Source of the DNA: Membranipora membranacea
Lineage: Eukaryota; Bryozoa; Gymnolaemata; Cheilostomatida; Membraniporidae
Length of the DNA: 64,000 bases
Assembly: GCA_914767715.1 (NCBI GenBank)
Contig: OU612067.1
Location: 25,456,162 to 25,520,161 of the forward strand
Direction: 5' to 3'
Positions 53,901 to 64,000 of this stretch are shown here, in pieces. Position 1 is the stretch's first letter; each line of letters opens with the position of its first letter. The notes below the pieces were generated by a model. It was given only the letters and a program-made list of their open reading frames with translations. It made no database searches and was not told the origin of the DNA. The translations under genes and the position numbers were made by a program.

Positions 53901-56304
53901 TCTGCCTGCCTGCTCGTAGTGGCAATCCACTATCAACCACAGCCTAATTACTGGCTTGGGACGTGGTTGAGAGCTCAGACTAGGACAACTCCGACAGTTT
54001 GCTCACAGCACCACTCACCTCACTGTGTAGACTGGCACTGCTAGCCTGTGACTCTACAGTCCATGAGCCACTAGCAAGAGCAGCACTCTGTGTAGTAGGC
54101 ACTGTCTGTGGAGTTATAACATCACCAGATTCCATAGACATCTCAGTTGGTATCTCAGTTTGACTAACAGACACTGAATATAGAGAGTCAGAACATATCA
54201 TTCACTGATATTATTTGATTGATATCCATCATGTACATTTTGAGTCTTATAAGACCAACAATCACCTGTATAATTAGGACTACAAAATGCTGGCAAGAGC
54301 AGCGATTTAACCTCAGCATTAGTCAGGTCATATTACTGTTTAGTATTTGCCATAGACGAAACACACATCTGTTGTATGTTTTGTCGATGGCATTTGCAAA
54401 CAACATTCATCCTTGCAAGGTAGCAACCACTAATCAAATACTTTTTGATTAAGTCGTATAAGAAAATTATGTTGGAAAAAAATTAACAACTATATTTATT
54501 TATCACCTCTTCTTCTATTGGCTAACCTAACCGTCAAGCTAGGCTAATTAACGTCGGGTAAATTTTGTTGCAAAGTTAGTTTTTCCATAGAAAGTCAATT
54601 GAGTGGAATAGAGCCGCACAAGCTGGGTACATAAGGAACTTACAGAACCGTTCAACCTCTGGGCTGACTTCTCTAGCTTCCTCTGTCCAAACACCAGAAG
54701 TGGATGTAACCTCAGTATCCTCGAGAGATTCTCTACTGGATGTGGACCTTCTCTTAAGGGAGGCTCTGTCAGGACTCCTCTTCTTTTCTTTCTTTTGTTG
54801 ATCTCCGCTCTTATCAGCTTGAGAAGAGGGCTTCTCCTGGACCTTGCTTTTAGGGCTCTTCGATCTGGTCTGCTGCTCTGTAGCCGCAACCGGTTCTGGT
54901 GCCTTCTTTGAAGCAACCTTCACAGCGCTCTCAACTTCTACTTGTTTTGAGGGATCACTTTTTTCTGACTTATTACCAGATGATGATTTTACAGGACTCT
55001 TCTTCTCACTCACTGACTGATCTGTGTGCTGAGTTGACTCTTGTGTCTTGCGAGGAGGGCTCCTCCTGCTTTGCTGCTCTCCCCTCTGGACCTGTGTGGA
55101 TTCCTGAGAAAATGCCTCTGTGATCTCCATATTTTCCTCAGTTGGTGTTGTACTCACAGCGGATGTTGAGTGACCAGACGATTTCGTTGGGCTCTTCTGT
55201 GCACTCTTACTGCTTGCTCTTGATTGAGAGGAAGTTGATTCTTGTGACAGGGTGACAGTTTCTTCTCCCTTCATCTGTTCCTTTTTCTCAGCTTTAGCCT
55301 GTTTGACAGGCTTCACGGGGGTAGGGCTCTTCTGTTTCTGCGATTGCTCCCCCTGATCAGCTTCCAGAGTTGGACTACTCTTTGTTTGTGCTTTTAGTGT
55401 AGCTGGTGCTGATTTAGTTGGCGCATCTCGACTGACTTGGGTTACACTTTCTTTGATAGGTGATGACGACTTACCAGCACTTTGAGATACTGTTTTAGTC
55501 ACTTTTTCAGATTGAGCGGGTACTTTTTGTTTTACTGATTGAACCTCAGCTGATGTACTGCTGCTCACTTTCACTTGTTCACCCTTGGTTGTCTGGGCAA
55601 CTACTGGTGACATTTTGGCTCCAGCACCCTGAACCTTAGAGCCAGTATCCGTTTGAACTTTAGCAGGTGATTTGGCAACAGGTTGACGTAGAGGGTCAAC
55701 TGTCTTCTTGGTGGGAGTGGCTTTACTCCTTGTAGGCTCAGTGTCAGACTTCGTCGGTTTTGGAGTGATAGGGGCCTTCTGAACTCTCTCTATGGGATTG
55801 GCAGCCAACTCCTTGCTGCGAGCTTGGTCAGTAGAGTCTAAAAATCAGTACAACAGAAGTTATGTTGGTCCTGATGGTTACCATTGCCAGTTTAGTTGTG
55901 TTGCCTGGTTAGAGTAGCATTGTGCACTGCAGTTGTCTAATGCATCAAAATGCAGTCAATTGTGTATTACTGGCAGTCTACAGCTCTTGGGCATGGAGGG
56001 GAGGGCTTTAGGAATCTTGCTCTGTAATGGTCATTTCCTATTTGGATAACTCGCAGCGTAGGGAAAGGGTGAAAATAGAGAAATCGGAATGGTTCATTTC
56101 AGAAAATTCTTGCAGCAGGAAGTAATAACATGCCAATAGCTTTGGCTTTGCTGGAAAGGGTGAAACCAATAACGAAAACCAACCCATCAAAACCAAGGAA
56201 AGGATAGTAAGAATTATAAATCAGTACTTACACAAACTTTTGCAGCCACAACAAAACAAAGATGGTAGAATTGCACTCCGTTTGCGACGACTATGAGGCG
56301 CCAT
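47951..56304 (-). CDS. Plectin-repeat protein, copy B (intact)
   Basis: Ten exons: 56304-56232, 55837-54644, 54173-54019, 52942-52765, 52131-51941, 51607-51419, 50378-50279, 49657-49484, 48494-48315 and 48093-47951. They sum to 2577 bases, a multiple of three, giving 858 residues. The N-terminus MAPHSRRKRSAILPSLFCCG has a Cys cluster that could be lipidated (inference). Exon 2 encodes a disordered region rich in Lys, Ser, Pro, Thr and Gln, with repeated KSP-like blocks. Later exons encode acidic Ser/Thr segments and about four or five plectin-type repeats, ending KALKSLKK. Plectin repeats in plakins dock cytoskeletal filaments; the absence of actin-binding and plakin domains makes this a lineage-specific architecture. 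It differs from copy A by an intact exon 2 and a Trp to Leu change in the penultimate exon (HNITLEK). Confidence 0.8.
48526..48561. repeat. Hairpin with GCGTCCCCACTTTTG arms
   Basis: GCGTCCCCACTTTTG and its exact complement surround a 5-base loop. The equivalent site in the left copy has a different, imperfect GCGGC-bounded hairpin (about 15289-15334), so the site changed between copies. Confidence 0.7.
48613..48630. repeat. Hairpin insertion CAAGGAGT-TG-ACTCCTTG
   Basis: An 18-base palindrome lies between GATTAGGGC and GATTGGGC. The left copy (near 15370) has one GATTAGGGC and no palindrome. This looks like a small insertion with a duplicated flank, specific to this copy. Confidence 0.7.
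52245..52338. other. Copy-specific insertion with C homopolymer
   Basis: Relative to the left copy, about 94 bases are extra here, bounded by TCACA on both sides and containing a run of C (about 52299-52314). It is either an insertion with a short target duplication or a microhomology deletion in the left copy. It is intronic. Confidence 0.6.
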
Positions 56305-56398
56305 GGTCACAATAAAAGCTAGAAGAGGTGTGAGTGCTGCACTCACGCTAAAACACTCAAGTAGGTGAACAACAGCTGTAGCTACAGTGTGTGGTGTA

Positions 56399-56406
56399 TA
56401 TTTATA
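56399..56406 (-). promoter_or_regulatory. Possible TATA box of plectin-repeat gene B
   Basis: TATAAATA on the minus strand about 95 bases upstream of the ATG, conserved with the left copy. A copy-specific G homopolymer (56466-56480) lies about 65 bases further upstream and could affect the promoter. Confidence 0.4.
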
Positions 56407-57395
56407 GTGTAGCAGGAAGACTAGGCATCTGATAGTTATCAAGCAGTCACTGGTCAGCAGTACGCGGGGGGGGGGGGGGGGCTGACAGTGCTGGGTTATA
56501 TACTCCATTATTGCAGCTAAATTGAATCATACCAATTTCTTATGGAAGTCTTGCACTTATTTGAAGGAATTAAGGCAGTAAAAGGCTGCTAATAAGCTTA
56601 GCTATAAAGGCAGTTACAGGTCCTGGCTAAAGAAAGCATCAGTAATTTGTCATCTACGATTAAATTCATTGTTACTGTCACGTGCAAATCGTATTTATAA
56701 GGTTGAACCAAATTATACAAGGTTCACTAGTAGTGTAAAGGTGTGAGGTTTTAGTCTTAAATAAGCCAAGCAAGCTGGGACAATAAGTCAGCCGGCCACA
56801 CTGATGTAAACAAGTTGGGTGCTCATCAAAATCAAAAGAAGCTACATAGTGAGTGCAGTGGGCAGGTAAAGGTTGTTTTATTGGTACAAGCCTACTCATC
56901 TCTTTGTTATTGCAATCATACTAGACTATTGGTTACGATAATAAGACTGGCTTTACTGAAGGGATGTGAACTTCCTGCCTGATTAGGACCAGTAAAGGAT
57001 TATTTTGGCTCTAATTAGCTTATTAGCTGACCCATAGGTGTAGGCAGTTATTTGATAGCATGTTTGATTTGGGTGTCAAGTTGTTTATGACAGGGTATCA
57101 CAATGATCAACAGTTGTGATGTGTTTCTACTGGCCTAGTGTAAATTTTACCGGTATAGTTGTACATTTTCGTAGGTTTTATTTCACAGCTGAACACATGA
57201 GATATTACTCAAGATTTCATCACAGAGATCCATGAATTTAGAGACTTACAATCAGTTCTCTCACAACATAATCAACATAAGCCTCGGACCACACATACAA
57301 AGTTTGAGTGAAACAATCATTTACTCTCCGTAAATTCAACTTGATAACACACAGTTTTCAGTCAGTGAGTTTGGCATCATTAGGTAATGATAGGA

Positions 57396-60300
57396 TTACT
57401 TCTTGCCTTTAGCTGGTGCTTTGGTAGCCTTAGCTGCAGCCTTGGCTGGTGCTTTCTTGGTGGCTGGTTTGCCTTTACCAGCTGGGGCAGCCTTCTTAGG
57501 TCTTGGGTCCTCAGGTGCTGGGAGCTGAAACAAAACAAGTATCTGTCACATCTGCAATTACCAAGTTTACTCCCTGAGGATAATAGATATACATTAATCA
57601 TCAGATAATACTTTCATCCCGTTTTCAGTAACACAGACCAAGTATATGACTATCATCATGTTCTTACTTCAAAACAAGTGTTAGTTCAATTATCAATATT
57701 CTGACCAAGCCCATCTCACATTACTCTATACCGCATGATCACACATTTTGAATTGTTTTGGCTTTTCTTGCAAGCTTATGATGCACCGACATAAACATTT
57801 ATTCTATGGATGCAATAGCATTCTTTTCACATCCTATAAAAAACACAATGAATGTTATCTGATATCACAATCAATGGCTTGCTTTTAATTAACCAAAGGA
57901 CCATACACAACAGGAGATTCTATTTTTAATCCCATGGCTTGCTTTAAAACACAGCAAAAGTTTATACAGCCGAGATACAGTGTGGTAGTGCTTACCCCTC
58001 TCCTCTTAGCAATAGCAGCTTGTCTCTTGTAAGTGTTGAGTTTAGTCTCAAGGATAGCTGTACGTCTGGTGACATCACTGTATGGGTTGAGTCTTGTCAT
58101 GATAGCCTGGTTCTTAAGTGGGTTCTTCTTGATAATCTTCCTCAGACCGTGAGTCTTGGGACGACGGATAGAATTCTGGATCTCGTCAGATTTAAGAATA
58201 CGGCCAAGATCACTGTTAGTCATGGTCAACTGTGGCAAGCTACAAACATACAGGATACAGTACAGCTATCGCTTACAGAAAGATAGAGCTCAATTTTGTT
58301 TAAGACTAAATTTTAAGTGAGCGCATCAGAAAAGGTAATCATCCAGTATTCAGAAACACGGACCAGGTTATCATCATTTCGCTCAACTATAGTGACTAGG
58401 TTGTATACTAAATAAATGTACCAGTTGATTTAATCCAGACAACTTCAATATAAATCACATAACTGAAGTATTACTTACTTGTAGTTAGATTTAATCTGGC
58501 TTGGTTTAGTCCATGTTCCATATAGGGCATCAAGCTGTTTGAAGGCAGACTCGGTCCAGATACAGAAGCGACCAACGTGACCTCCGGGAGCCAAACGCAG
58601 GATGTTAAGTCTGTTTACACAGATGGTGTTAACTCCGGGGATATTACGGAAAGCTTTTACTACCCCGTTATCTTTGTTGTAGACCACAAGTGGGCCAAGT
58701 CTCTGTGTTCGGCGTCTGTTCCTCATCTTACCTCTACCAGCTCTGAGAGCCTTGGACTTGTATACCTGTTAACATGGTAATAAAGCAGGTGTACATTAGA
58801 TCTGGAAATTCATCAATGCAATTAAGTGACTCAGAAATTGTTTGTAGGAGCACTTCAGAAAAGTCAATCATCCAGTTTTCAGAAACACGGACCAGATTAT
58901 CATCACAACTCTCCTCAAGACAACATGTACATCTCATTAAACCTTATAAATTTTTTTATCAATGCATGCATATCAGCAAGGTGGAGCAGATACATCAGTA
59001 CTACTGGCACTGTATTTGAATTCACATGTTGAGAGCATATCACCGACAGGATAGGGTTACACTGATAGAAAACAAAAAATTCTCTCAGCTTGCGATTGAT
59101 ACTTAGTTATGTCAACACTTAAACCAACTTATAACTTCCTGAGCAAACACAGCGTCTGAATTACAGTTACACTCGGGGCATATAATTGATGCTTACCTTA
59201 TCGATATCAGCCCATGCTCCAGCCTTTCTTAAAAGAGTGACTGCCTCCTTGGTCTTCTTGAATTCCTCGACCTTATCAGACACAACAAGAGGTACCTCTG
59301 GGATTCCTTCAATTCTGTGTCCCTTAGCCATAACGAGGGCTGGTACACCTAATCAACACAAAAATCGACATTTTATTTACGTTCCAAGGTTACTTTATTG
59401 TAGCAGATTCGGTAAATTTGAAGGAGCACTTCAGAAAAGGTAATCATCCAGTTTTTCAGAAACACGGACCAGATTATCATCACTACGCTCCTTTAGGCAA
59501 CAAGTATATACAATCAACATAGAAAAATGTTGATACAACTTACTTTTTTTTTAATTTTAACCACTACATCTTACTCCTATGAAATATGTCAAGCCAAGCT
59601 TGAAATTTGAGGGCCAACACTTATAATTAAGTGGTGTTACGATTTATTGTAGCCTTACCAGTAGCGGCGATACAGCTGGTCATGGCAAATCTCTTCTGTG
59701 TGACATTGACCTTTCTGTGCCATCTTCTCCATGTCTTGTTAGGAGCGAACATACGTCCACCTCTGCACATGTTACCGAAGGCTCCCTGTCCGGATCTGTG
59801 GGTACCACCTCCACGTACACGAGGAATACGAGCAACAGCACGTCCAGTACCCCATGATTCAGCACTAGTCTGGTGTCCTGATAAAAGTCCAAGTCAAATT
59901 GGCATTTAGTTTATGTTCAACAAAGACATCTCGTTTTACGAGACACTGCGAATTTTAAGGAGTTCTTCAGAAAAGGTAATCATCCAGTATTCAGAAACAC
60001 GGACCAGATTATCATCACAACTCTCCCCAGGGCAATATGTATGTATACATATCATTCAAACTTAATTACCAAATACATTTGACCAATGCATGCATACACA
60101 CCCTCAATTATTCTACCAACTCACCAGCGCCCTTTGAAACAGCGAATGGTTGTCTGCTGTTCTTTCTGACGTTGGTGTGAACAAACTGTACTACATCAGG
60201 TCTGACTGGAGCTCTGAAAACAGCGGGCAGCTGAACTGTAGTGTTTGTTGCCTCATTCTTCTCACTGTACACTGATACCATAGGCCGCGCAGCCTGAAAA

Positions 60301-60523
60301 TATATCAAGTGTTATCATTTTCAATGAAATCAAATGAATGAAAAAAATGTATGTATGATGTATTATTGTTGCCTAATGCAGCATCTCGTCAATTTACAAT
60401 AAAAATCCTCAATACTGCAGTGAAACATGGATATGTATCATTTCAATGACACACAGTGTGATTGCTATCTTTCACAGTGAATAACTTTTAAGCATGCCGT
60501 CTTTATTGTAAAATACATACCAT
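57396..60523 (-). CDS. RPL4: 60S ribosomal protein L4, copy B
   Basis: Seven exons: 60523-60521 (ATG only), 60293-60125, 59877-59659, 59348-59197, 58765-58479, 58239-57996 and 57524-57396. They give about 401 residues of uL4, a core large-subunit protein. It starts [13 protein letters not shown] and keeps the conserved [10 protein letters not shown] loop that copy A has altered. One change, MFAPNKTW for the usual MFAPTKTW, is specific to this copy. Introns 2-6 hold five snoRNAs. The first intron splits the initiator codon from the rest. By conservation this is the more likely fully functional copy. Confidence 0.95.
57598..57666 (-). ncRNA. SNORD18-like C/D snoRNA, divergent, RPL4-B intron 6
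   Basis: Same sequence as its partner at 24520. Minus strand C box ATGATGAT, guide CTTGGTCTGTGTTA before CTGA, final CTGA. The conserved pairing potential to 28S rRNA supports it, while the weak stem argues against efficient processing. Confidence 0.6.
58319..58384 (-). ncRNA. SNORD18: SNORD18 C/D snoRNA, RPL4-B intron 5
   Basis: GAGCG/CGCTC stem, C box TGATGAT, guide CCTGGTCCGTGTTT, D' and D boxes CTGA on the minus strand. Unchanged from copy A. Confidence 0.9.
58847..58914 (-). ncRNA. SNORD18: SNORD18 C/D snoRNA, RPL4-B intron 4
   Basis: Stem GGAGAG/GCTCC, C box TGATGAT, guide TCTGGTCCGTGTTT, D' and D boxes CTGA on the minus strand. It keeps the GATTGACTTTT variant before the D box. Confidence 0.9.
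59423..59491 (-). ncRNA. SNORD18: SNORD18 C/D snoRNA, RPL4-B intron 3
   Basis: Stem GGAGCG/GCTCC, C box TGATGAT, guide TCTGGTCCGTGTTT, D' and D boxes CTGA on the minus strand. Confidence 0.9.
59959..60026 (-). ncRNA. SNORD18: SNORD18 C/D snoRNA, RPL4-B intron 2
   Basis: Stem GGAGAG with CTCC, C box TGATGAT, guide TCTGGTCCGTGTTT, D' and D boxes CTGA on the minus strand. Confidence 0.9.
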
Positions 60524-60584
60524 TTTTGGGGACAATTGGGAGGGCACTCCTAAAATGGGTGTGCTAAGATGGCTGCAGCGTGTT

Positions 60585-60595
60585 AAAAAGGAAGG
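60585..60595 (-). promoter_or_regulatory. 5' TOP-like tract of RPL4 copy B
   Basis: CCTTCCTTTTT on the minus strand about 62 bases upstream of the ATG, conserved with copy A. Just upstream, copy A has a GTGGTGTCAC triple repeat where this copy has one unit. Confidence 0.5.
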
Positions 60596-60875
60596 ACCAC
60601 AAGTCCAAGCGGAAACTATATAAGATGTTAAAGTGTGGTGTCACGTGGCCTAAGTTTTCTTATGAATACTCATGAAAGCATAACTCCCACACTTTGCTAC
60701 AAAATTAATAAACCAATACAGTGAGGGTAAATAACTCCTATAAATAGGGAAACCTTGGTTGTCTCCGCGCTCAGACCAAGCGAGGGTTTGGTAGGTATGT
60801 AAGTGTGTAGTTTTCATGGATTGATAGTAGTCATTCAACGTGAGCTGATTTCCTTATTTCATTAAACAAGCCTTC

Positions 60876-62303
60876 ATATGCTTTGAAACTTCTGAAACTG
60901 TCTTGTTTGCCCAAACATATCACTTCCGTCATCAGAAACTCAGTTACTGTCCCCTTCCATTCCCCCTGCTGCCTAGTGATGCAGTTTTGTGGCACTAATC
61001 TACTAGCAATAGCAATTAAAAGTTCTTGCCAGTTGTCTTGCTAACAAACCATTTGACAATACATTCTCTGACAACCTGATACTGGTTGTAGCTCCTCAGG
61101 AGTGGTATACGGACAAAAAGAAGAATATTCATTGGCGTGACACTATATATATATACTTTATTATTGTCGATCAAAGTCAATGACAAATAAATACCATGCA
61201 TAAATAAATGAATAAATAAAAACAAAGCAGTCAGGTGTATTTATGAAAAATATCATTGTCTATAAGTGCTGTCCTATTTATAGAAGGGTGATCTATTGCT
61301 TCCAAAAATATTTGTGTTTGGTAATATCTGTGGTGTATTTTTAGCAAGGTTTTATTGCCTATTAACACAAATAGTACTCTATCCTCATGTGATCGATGAA
61401 AATTTTGTGTTCAGGTGACCTGTTTTTGATGTAAATTGAATTATGTGTTGACTATTGAATATTTAAAAAAAGTGAGTTAGTGAAGTAGCAAATAATATGA
61501 AAAAGGGTCATTAAATTCAAAGCACTACTAAGCTGGTCTGTCCAGACAAAAGAATAGTGTATTCTGTGAAGGTCTGCAAGTGCGACTATCCTCAAAGCTC
61601 ATTTTTGATGAATAAACAAAAAAATTGCCACATTATGACCGTTAGAGAGAATTTAATATCGACCTACACCACCAATAATAACAATTATCAGCTTTTTATC
61701 TGATTTATCCATAAACTTATAGAGTTTATGGATTTATCATATTTCCCATCATTGATATCATGCAAGTTTGTCAGACAAGTTTGTCGGTTTGTAGGCTAAT
61801 CTCCAAATAATCTTTAACAATAACAGAGATATTTGTATGTGGGCAGAAAAAAAATCCTGAGCTGTATCTTGAACCAACACTCCCATCATATTAGGTTCCA
61901 CTCCACTAAAAAAAAACACCAAACAATTCTACACTAGTAGGAGTTTTGTAACACGATAATATTACAGGGGGTACTAGAATAACAAGAGTCTGATGATTGT
62001 GAAATGGCCCCTCGCTGTGGGGGTTTCATTTTCAGATTTCAAGGTTCTTATCACTCCGAATTCAGCTTGTCACCTGTTACCGATATGCCGTCAATGGATA
62101 ACTATATAGTCTTGGAACTGACTTTGGAGATGACCTCCTTGCAGTCACTTTCAAGGAAAGTATCCAATCCTGCCAAAATGCAAAGCATCAAATATGCAAA
62201 CAATCTAAGCTCTGTGTGATGAGGTCATTATTGTGAGTTGATACTGACGTGATGATGTGAAAGCATTGGCTAAGTTGTTGGAGTGGGAAAAATATTTCAA
62301 ATC
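60876..62303. other. Intergenic, no gene recognised
   Basis: AT-rich sequence beyond the duplication boundary, with an AT dinucleotide run near 61142-61156. Open frames are short and featureless. The last part should contain the promoter and 5' UTR of the plus-strand gene at 62304, which diverges from RPL4 copy B. Confidence 0.45.
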
Positions 62304-63965
62304 ATGGCGACCGAAGACCAGAATATTAGCGATTTGACCGGAAATCGAGATGGGAAGATTATTGGATGTAAAGTCGACCCAAGAGAACAGCTTAATCTCC
62401 GCAACCCGGCTAAAGGTAAACTGTTCGGTTCAGTTTATTACTCAGATATTAGTTGCCGGGTACATTGGACTAAAATCGCTCATTGTTGCGATAGACTTAG
62501 ACACTACTCCCTCGCAAATAGAGATATACATATGAAATGCACCGATCATTTACAGCAAGATTGGCATTTACCCTTGTGGTTTAAGGCGTTGATGGTGAAA
62601 AGGTAAAATGTATTATTCTAATAATTGGCCAAACACAAGGCAATGTCAAAATATGAATTCAGCCACATGACCCTTCGAGCCTGAACTAATGTAATACATT
62701 TTTCCTCTGCAGACCAAACGGTGAAAGATGATGGGGAGAAGCCAAATATTGGCTTTCCATCCCTGAATGATCTCCAAGAAGAACCGCATATGTCAAAATG
62801 TGCGTAATTATACGCTATCTTATAGTTGGTGTGGTCAGCATCACATAGATACTGAGAGTCTGAGCTCTGTAACAAACCAGCATTTACCTTGTAACATATG
62901 ATTGATATTGACATGCCTTCGGCATTAAATCGAATGCATGCATTACAAAATTAAACCGGTTCGGAACGATACATAAAATTAGTTGCATAAAATCAAAGGT
63001 CCTTTTTTTTTTGTGTGAAAAGTCATTGGTTTACGAATAAGCCCAAAGACTGCGCACAACATCTCAAGACTTCACAACACTCTTATAGTCTGCACGCACC
63101 CGTCCCTTGCAACTGGTCAATGATCCCTTTCATAACTGATAGATGAATTGTAATATGGTGAAGGATGGACAATACATGTAAAAATTTGTTCCGTCTGATT
63201 TGATGGCGAAGCGATATCATATCTAGTTCGATGTTAGTTTTCAATTTTTGCAAAATTACATTGCCATTCGGCGATGGGGAGCAAACCTGTCCTGAGAAAA
63301 TCTAAGTACACCTAATGATGTATTTATTAGGGCCTTTACGGTTCATCTTATTAGTGTTATTTTCTCTTGTAGTCGATGCATTCGGTGAATTAACTGTTAT
63401 AGCTACTGAGAAACAAGCACAAGAAGGCACAAACTTGCGAAGTACAACAACTTCCAATAAACGCCGATCCCGCTCTGGCTCAAGGGACAGACACCCACCA
63501 TCAGTGAGCCAGGCACTACAAGAACTCGTTATAGACTCATCAACTGAATTGGAATGCCAATCTGCACAAAGTGGAGAATGTTTGCAAGAACCAGATGACA
63601 AATTAGAAGATTTTAACAAACAAGAAGACAAAGATGATGTAGACCGGCAAGTAGCTGAAAAAATCTCAAAGACATTAGAAAACACTAAGCCAGAAAGCCA
63701 TCAGTGTAATTCACAGCATGATAGTCAGATAGAGCTTTCGGACTTATCTCTAAGGCTTGAGAAAGAAGCCCACAAGATTGTAGCAAATCAGATCAAGCTA
63801 GCCTTAGAGCATCGCACAAACGAGGATGAAAGTAAGAGTGCTGCAATGTACACCCCACACCTAGATGAGGAGAATGAGAGATGTAATAAGGGAAGTAAAA
63901 CTGCAGGAGATACTAGCTGCAGCTGTAGTTATTGCTCTAATCAAAGTGAAGGTGAAATGGTGCAG
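62304..63965 (+). CDS. Unrecognised plus-strand gene, 5' three exons (partial)
   Basis: Exons 62304-62415, 62713-62799 and 63373-63965 join in frame to 264 codons and end at a GTAAAT donor, so the gene continues past the window. The start is MATEDQNISDLTGNRDGK. Donor GTAAAC and acceptor CTCTGCAG bound intron 1; intron 2 runs from GTGCGT to a pyrimidine-rich TTCTCTTGTAG. Exon 3 is hydrophilic, Ser/Arg-rich then Glu/Lys/Gln-rich, with a helix EKEAHKIVANQIKLALEH that could be amphipathic and a CSCSYC patch. The helix resembles PKA-anchoring (RII-binding) helices, but this is weak. If intron 2 is not used, the frame stops after MSKCA. An apparent signal peptide in exon 3 (63315-63372) is better explained as the intron's pyrimidine tract. 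Confidence 0.5.
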
Positions 63966-64000
63966 GTAAATTAACATTCCTACAAGATACGAATCAGCTA

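Larger units (their letters stand above)
46421..60875. repeat. Segmental duplication, right copy
   Basis: This is the partner of 12980-27848, in the same orientation. It carries the intact plectin-repeat gene and RPL4 copy B. Copy-specific features are two hairpins (48526, 48613), a roughly 94-base insertion with a C run (52245-52338) and a G run (56466-56480). It lacks the SINE and the 27708 hairpin of the left copy. Similarity ends abruptly at 60875. Confidence 0.85.

Noticed and set aside
63315-63372. Signal peptide MMYLLGPLRFILLVLFSLVVDA on the plus-strand gene
   Set aside because: The hydrophobic stretch coincides with a pyrimidine-rich tract ending in TTGTAG, and the downstream frame joins two upstream exons in phase, so it is more likely an intron end. 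It is not fully excluded as an alternative start.

Overview
The window is animal nuclear DNA. It has GT-AG introns, short exons, multi-domain extracellular proteins (CUB, sushi, dystroglycan-type modules), a ribosomal protein gene that hosts C/D snoRNAs in its introns, and LINE, SINE and MITE debris. Gene density and content suggest an early-branching invertebrate, possibly a sponge, but the window alone cannot settle this. Almost every gene lies on the minus strand, so genes read from high to low coordinates.

Layout. (1) 1-4105: a decayed third copy of the cluster, holding the last two exons of a plectin-repeat gene (one with an in-frame stop) joined to a broken CUB/sushi receptor. (2) 6588-12234: CUB-CUB-sushi transmembrane receptor A. 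(3) 14654-23244: plectin-repeat protein A, with a 1-base frameshift in its large exon. (4) 24318-27451: RPL4 copy A with five intronic snoRNAs. (5) 27827-38768: a dystroglycan-like gene made of repeated cadherin-like plus alpha-dystroglycan modules with Thr-rich linkers. It is damaged by a 3.2 kb TIR element inserted into an exon, a 5'-truncated LINE, a tRNA-derived element and a repeat-slippage frameshift. (6) 39558-45281: intact receptor B, 576 codons. (7) 47951-56304: intact plectin-repeat protein B, 858 codons. (8) 57396-60523: RPL4 copy B with the same five snoRNAs. (9) 62304-63965: start of an unrecognised plus-strand gene that runs off the right edge.

The main architecture is a roughly 33 kb-spaced direct duplication of the block receptor / plectin-repeat gene / RPL4. 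Similarity is very high at the RPL4 end and falls toward the receptors. The two receptors differ strongly in their ectodomains but are nearly identical in the last cytoplasmic exon, which carries tyrosine motifs. That pattern fits a tandem family of recognition receptors with a shared signalling tail.

The copies differ by clean insertions: a SINE with target duplication, and small perfect hairpins, some flanked by short duplications. The pair therefore records recent mobile events. An uncollapsed second haplotype could mimic part of the RPL4/plectin duplication, so this should be excluded first. All exon boundaries were read by eye from splice motifs and reading frame; positions may be off by a base or two.
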